The notes under the pieces were generated by a model, which was not told where the DNA came from, searched no databases, and saw only the letters and a list, made by a program, of their open reading frames with translations. A DNA stretch of 57,500 nucleotides from Paenibacillus dokdonensis. GTDB taxonomy: Bacteria; Bacillota; Bacilli; Paenibacillales; Paenibacillaceae. Positions 53,897-57,500 of the stretch are shown here, one piece after another (the first letter of the stretch is position 1; the number at the start of each line of letters is the position of its first letter). The stretch lies in the NCBI RefSeq assembly GCF_004916975.1, contig NZ_STGQ01000002.1, forward strand, positions 761,609-819,108, read 5' to 3'. A program made the translations under genes and the position numbers.

Positions 53897-54260
53897 GGGG
53901 GCGTTCTTGGATTCGACGGGGATAGTTCGAGCATAGGTTGCGGGTAGTGGGGACGCGTCCACTTCATCAACGCTAAAGCCTATTAAACGGCAAACAACAA
54001 AACAACTACGCTTTAGCAGCTTAATAACCTGTTAGCGTGCTCCTACCTAGCATCGCCCATGTGACTAGGCTAGGGGCTAACAAGTAGTGGGATACGCCGC
54101 TTCGGTCTCCGCCTGGGGTCGACGGAAGAAGATAATCAGGCTGACCCTTTTGAGATCCGGTAACGGGGAGCTTGATTGGGTGACATCAAAACTGTTACTA
54201 CACCCGTAGAAGCTTATGTGGCGTTGTCTTCGGACAGGGGTTCGACTCCCCTCGCCTCCA
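53897..54260 (+). ncRNA. ssrA: Transfer-messenger RNA (tmRNA)
   Basis: The 5' end GGGGGCG pairs with CGCCTCC near the 3' end, followed by discriminator A at 54260. The tRNA-like half has GGTTCGACTCC, and the 5' part has TGGATTCGACGGGG. The tag frame is 53989-54024, GGC to TAA, encoding GKQQNNYALAA after the tmRNA-borne alanine. CCA is not encoded (TTA follows). The tag ends in ALAA, the Clp recognition signal, and clpP is in this window. Confidence 0.96.
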
Positions 54261-54265
54261 TTATG

Positions 54266-54297
54266 AAAATCCACAACCGATTAGGTTGTGGATTTTT
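54266..54297 (+). terminator. Terminator of ssrA
   Basis: AAAATCCACAACC pairs perfectly with GGTTGTGGATTTT over a five-base loop and ends in T. Confidence 0.95.
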
Positions 54298-54431
54298 GTC
54301 GTTTCCGTGTTACGTATGCGTGAGGGATCGACGCGCGCATAATATCCTTATAGGCCCCAATGACCTAATCCTTTCATCACTGTTACGTCCAGTTCTTTAC
54401 TACTTATTTACAGGCTTTATTGTATGTAAGA

Positions 54432-54466
54432 CAGGCCGCGTGCTTTTTGACTCGCGGCCTGATTTT
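54432..54466 (-). terminator. Hairpin behind the SLH-protein gene
   Basis: CAGGCCGCG and CGCGGCCTG form a perfect nine-base stem 20 bases after the minus-strand stop codon. The T run is better on the plus strand (GATTTT) than on the minus strand, so direction is uncertain. Confidence 0.45.
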
Positions 54467-54481
54467 CAAAGTGTATTTGAT

Positions 54482-57448
54482 TTACTTCGCCAATAGATTG
54501 TACAGCACCTGCGCCATTTCCGCCCTTGTAGTCGTGCTCGTAGGGGTGAGCTTTCCAGCGTTGCCGCCGATGCTTCCCGTTTCGATCAGCAGCGTCATGG
54601 CTTCTTTTGCCCAAGAGTCGATTAGGTTAGCGTCGGTGAAATCAGAGAGCGTCCTACCGGAATGACTTTGCGGCAGTTTTCCGATGACCTTCAAGGCATT
54701 GTAGAGCAGAGTAAACATTTCCTGGCGTGTGATTTCCTTTTTCGGTGCGAACATATTATTACCCACGCCAGAGGATATGCCGAGCCGCTTTGCCGCTGCA
54801 AGATAACCGGTATAGTATGCATTGCTTGCGTCGGAGAAGTTATCCGCCGGATTAGTGTCCGCGGCTATACCATATGACTTCATTAGCATGACAAGGAAAT
54901 CCCCACGGATCAGTTTGGTATCTGGGCTGTAATTCCCGCTGCTTGTTCCTGTGGTAATCTCTCTTGCGGCAATAAAGGAAACCGCTTGGCCAAACCACGT
55001 GCCTGCCGCCACGTCCTTAAAGCTAACTTGATTGTAGGCTACAGCGTAGTTACAGAAATGGGTGGTGGAGAAGGTCACGGTTCCTGTGACCGGGTCATAC
55101 TGTCCGTTTGGTACGGAGACCGCCTTGCTGCTGTCGTCGATGTACCAGATCACAATGCTTTCGGGGCTTGCAAGCTCGGCCGCTGTCGGTGTATAGGGTA
55201 TGGATATCATGACCGGTGCATTGGGATTATTCCTCTTTCCGCCTATACTCACTGTCAATTGGATCAGCGGCCTATCACCTATAGCTGTTTTTACGCTGTT
55301 AGGCAAACCTGATTTATCGCCCCGGCTGATGGTAATTTCAGCTTTTTGTCCTTTTGATCCACCAATATTAGCCAACATTCCCGCAGGAAGAGTTATGCCG
55401 CCTATATTGGTGTTGAAGACCAAAATACCTTTGCTATCTGGCGTGGACAGGTAGTCAATGGGAATTCCCAAGGTATAGGTATTCACTCCAGGGATGCCAG
55501 GCATGGTGATAACAATCGTTTTTTCGCCATTGGGCTTATATTCTGCCATATTTCCCAGGTCCACCGCAGCGCTGCCGGCATCCGTATTTGTAATAATAGG
55601 CAGGGTAGAACCTGACATGCCGGTTCCTGATGCAACTGCATAGTAAGTTGATGTGACAGGGGGATTTCCGCTACCGCCACTACTATCGCTACTGTTACCG
55701 CCACTACTCCCGCTAACGCTACCGCTACCGCCGCCACCATTATACATCCACTTCGCAAATAGGGTTAAGTTACCGGTTACAGTATCTATGCTGAAATTCC
55801 ACGCGGTAGTATAGGATGATTCCCTATACCAGCCAACAAATGTATAGCCTGATAATGTAGGTGCAGCCGGTGCGCTTATTGTGGAGCCTGAGGGAACACC
55901 GCTTATATTTGATACAGAACTACCCTGCCGGGAGTCAAAGGTTACAGTGTAGGTTGGGGCTTGGGGAGCTACAGGAGTTACCGCTACCGATGCCGTATTG
56001 TTGACTGTATTGGGGTCATACTGGTCAGCCCTCGATATTGTCGCTGTGTCTGTTTGCGCATTCGGCGAGACAACCTCAGCTTGGAGCTTGAGAGATGGAG
56101 CCGAAGCTTGTGCGACTGTTCCGATAGTCCAATCTCCGGATATGGAGTCGTAGGTCGTTCCTGGACTTGGCGTTGCAGAAACAAATGTCAGACCGGCAGG
56201 CAGCGAATCGGTTACAACCACATTGGTTGCACGGTCAGGTCCATTGTTTGAGACAGTGACGGTGAAGGTTATCGTGTCTCCGACATTCGGTGTCGCGTTA
56301 CTCACCGTATTTGCGACGGAGAGGTCAGCTTGTTGGGGAGTTACCATTACCGTTGCCGAATTGTTGCTTATGTCTGGGTCGGACTGGTCGGCTTGCGATA
56401 TCGTCGCTGAGTTTGTTTGAGTATTCGGCGAGACAACTCTGGCTTGGAGCAGGAGAGATACAGGCGATGCTACCGCGACGGTTCCGACAGTCCAAGCTCC
56501 TGTTGAGGAGTTGTAGGATCCTTGACTTGGCGTTGCGGAAACGAATGTCAGACCGGCAGGCAGCAAATCGTTTACAACGACACCTGTCGCACTAGCAGGC
56601 CCATTATTTTTAACAGTGACGGTGATAGCTATCGTGTCTCCCACATTCGGCGTCGCGTTAATCGCCGTAGTTGTGATGGAGAGGTCTGCCTGTAGAGGAA
56701 TTACCGTTACAGAACAGTCGTTGGAAGTGGTGGAATTGATGTTGTTAGAATCACCTGAGTAAAGTACATACCAAGTATACGTGCCGGTTACCGCCCCTGA
56801 TGGGGTAAGTGTGAATCCTGTTGGAGTTGTATAAGTTCCATTTCCGTTAACGGCGACTGTCTCAGTATCAACAACGGCTCCGCTGGGAGCGTGCAGATTG
56901 AACGTAATCGTACCGGTCGGGTAATATCCTCCGGATAAATTCACGGAAGAACTGAGCACGGCGGGGGACGATCCGATCGTGGTCGAGGAGGAGGCGTTGG
57001 GTGCAAGGGTAGTATCTGCTGCGTAAACGGTAGTTTGAATTTGATTGCTGACAGTATTATTGTCCGAATTAACATCATCGGTATAGGCTGCAGCCCAGGT
57101 ATATGTGCCGGCTATCAGTCCAGCGGTGGGAAGAGTGGTGGACACAGTAAATGACTTATTTCCAGTGACAGAAAAAGGAGTTGTTAATACGCCGCTGGGT
57201 GTAGTTAGTGTAGTATTAATCCAGCCGGCAGGCGCGGTCCCCCCAGTAAAAGTTACGCTCGCAGAGAGCGTGACGATACCGCTGCTGGGCAGCGTTACGT
57301 TGGAGGTTGTATTAGTAATAACAAGTGACGGCGGAGTGGCTGCAGAAACCGTGCCGGTTACAGGGAGTGCGATTGCAAGTATAACCAGGAATACAAGTAT
57401 TTTTCGTAAACTCGTCGTTGTTTTAAACAGCTTTCTTTTACTCTCCAT
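54482..57448 (-). CDS. Secreted S-layer-homology protein with DUF11 and Ig-like repeats
   Basis: 988 residues. Signal peptide with cleavage after about residue 36 (VSA). Two Ig-like domains (about 38-140 and 145-250) precede two DUF11 repeats of about 119 residues (253-371 and 373-491) that share NATPNVGDTI and LLPAGLTFVSATPS-type blocks. An InlB-type Listeria-Bacteroides repeat (499-568) and a Gly/Ser linker (569-598) follow. A beta-rich region runs to about 790, and three SLH domains (793-988) anchor the protein to wall polysaccharide. AAGGAGGA precedes the ATG. Likely a cell-surface adhesin or structural protein; ligand unknown. The gene is not part of the conserved secG-ssrA block and may be a lineage-specific insertion. 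Confidence 0.93.
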   Translation of the reverse strand: MESKRKLFKTTTSLRKILVFLVILAIALPVTGTVSAATPPSLVITNTTSNVTLPSSGIVTLSASVTFTGGTAPAGWINTTLTTPSGVLTTPFSVTGNKSFTVSTTLPTAGLIAGTYTWAAAYTDDVNSDNNTVSNQIQTTVYAADTTLAPNASSSTTIGSSPAVLSSSVNLSGGYYPTGTITFNLHAPSGAVVDTETVAVNGNGTYTTPTGFTLTPSGAVTGTYTWYVLYSGDSNNINSTTSNDCSVTVIPLQADLSITTTAINATPNVGDTIAITVTVKNNGPASATGVVVNDLLPAGLTFVSATPSQGSYNSSTGAWTVGTVAVASPVSLLLQARVVSPNTQTNSATISQADQSDPDISNNSATVMVTPQQADLSVANTVSNATPNVGDTITFTVTVSNNGPDRATNVVVTDSLPAGLTFVSATPSPGTTYDSISGDWTIGTVAQASAPSLKLQAEVVSPNAQTDTATISRADQYDPNTVNNTASVAVTPVAPQAPTYTVTFDSRQGSSVSNISGVPSGSTISAPAAPTLSGYTFVGWYRESSYTTAWNFSIDTVTGNLTLFAKWMYNGGGGSGSVSGSSGGNSSDSSGGSGNPPVTSTYYAVASGTGMSGSTLPIITNTDAGSAAVDLGNMAEYKPNGEKTIVITMPGIPGVNTYTLGIPIDYLSTPDSKGILVFNTNIGGITLPAGMLANIGGSKGQKAEITISRGDKSGLPNSVKTAIGDRPLIQLTVSIGGKRNNPNAPVMISIPYTPTAAELASPESIVIWYIDDSSKAVSVPNGQYDPVTGTVTFSTTHFCNYAVAYNQVSFKDVAAGTWFGQAVSFIAAREITTGTSSGNYSPDTKLIRGDFLVMLMKSYGIAADTNPADNFSDASNAYYTGYLAAAKRLGISSGVGNNMFAPKKEITRQEMFTLLYNALKVIGKLPQSHSGRTLSDFTDANLIDSWAKEAMTLLIETGSIGGNAGKLTPTSTTTRAEMAQVLYNLLAK

Positions 57449-57500
57449 TAAAATTCCTCCTTCTTCAATGTGTTATATACTGTCTAAGCCAAGAGCATCA

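Overview
The window is chromosomal DNA from a Bacillota bacterium, most likely Paenibacillus or a close relative. The gene order follows Bacillus subtilis blocks (hprK-lgt-ppaX-yvoF-his; yvcD-trxB; rapZ-yvcK-whiA-crh; clpP-tRNA-Arg; cggR-gapA-pgk-tpiA-gpmI-eno; secG-rnr-smpB-ssrA). GC is moderate, AGGAGG-type ribosome binding sites are strong, GTG and TTG starts are frequent, and copper-amine-oxidase-like stalk proteins and S-layer-homology proteins are present. Gene order and motifs give the genus only as an inference.

Layout. 1-1700 is the 3' part of a 23S rRNA gene. A spacer without a 5S gene follows, then eight tRNA genes (Ser, Met, Val, Thr, Asp, Phe, Tyr, Lys) closed by a terminator. 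2839-5228 holds a PucR-type regulator and an MsmX-type sugar-importer ATPase. 5430-9851 carries hprK, lgt, ppaX, yvoF and an extra membrane acyltransferase. 10142-18794 is a complete histidine operon (hisZGDBHAF, hisIE, hisJ) ending in a prs paralogue that can supply PRPP. 19023-21762 has a TPR/HTH protein and trxB. 22137-25554 (minus strand) is a YvfRSTU-like ABC exporter with its own two-component system. 25861-30144 has glcK, rapZ, yvcK, whiA and an HPr-like gene. 30378-32810 has a chemoreceptor and a SIMPL-domain secreted protein. 33212-36987 is a potABCD polyamine importer behind a terminator-containing leader. 37147-40919 has a zinc-finger-like/HTH/DUF2087/GIY-YIG fusion protein and two tandem secreted stalk-domain/DUF3298 paralogues. 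41085-41942 (minus strand) holds clpP with a CtsR box and a tRNA-Arg. 42267-49612 is the glycolytic cluster cggR-gap-pgk-tpiA-gpmI-eno with a CggR operator. 49827-54260 is secG-rnr-smpB-ssrA. 54482-57448 (minus strand) encodes a large secreted SLH/DUF11 protein.

How it works together. HprK, PpaX and an HPr-like protein that keeps both His15 and Ser46 are carbon-catabolite signalling parts, and CggR, the glycolytic enzymes and GlcK are their metabolic targets. RapZ, YvcK and WhiA link carbon flow to envelope synthesis and division. Lgt would lipidate the PotD lipoprotein. SmpB, tmRNA and RNase R form the ribosome-rescue and mRNA-decay set, and ClpP degrades tagged products.

No CRISPR array, prophage, insertion sequence or classical defence system is visible. 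The least explained items are: a 24-bp motif shared between the potC-potD gap and a large inverted repeat upstream of pgk; the potA leader; the 14-bp palindrome in front of the YvfR-like gene; the hairpin-rich gap at 21829-22136; and the four-module regulator/nuclease-like fusion at 37147.
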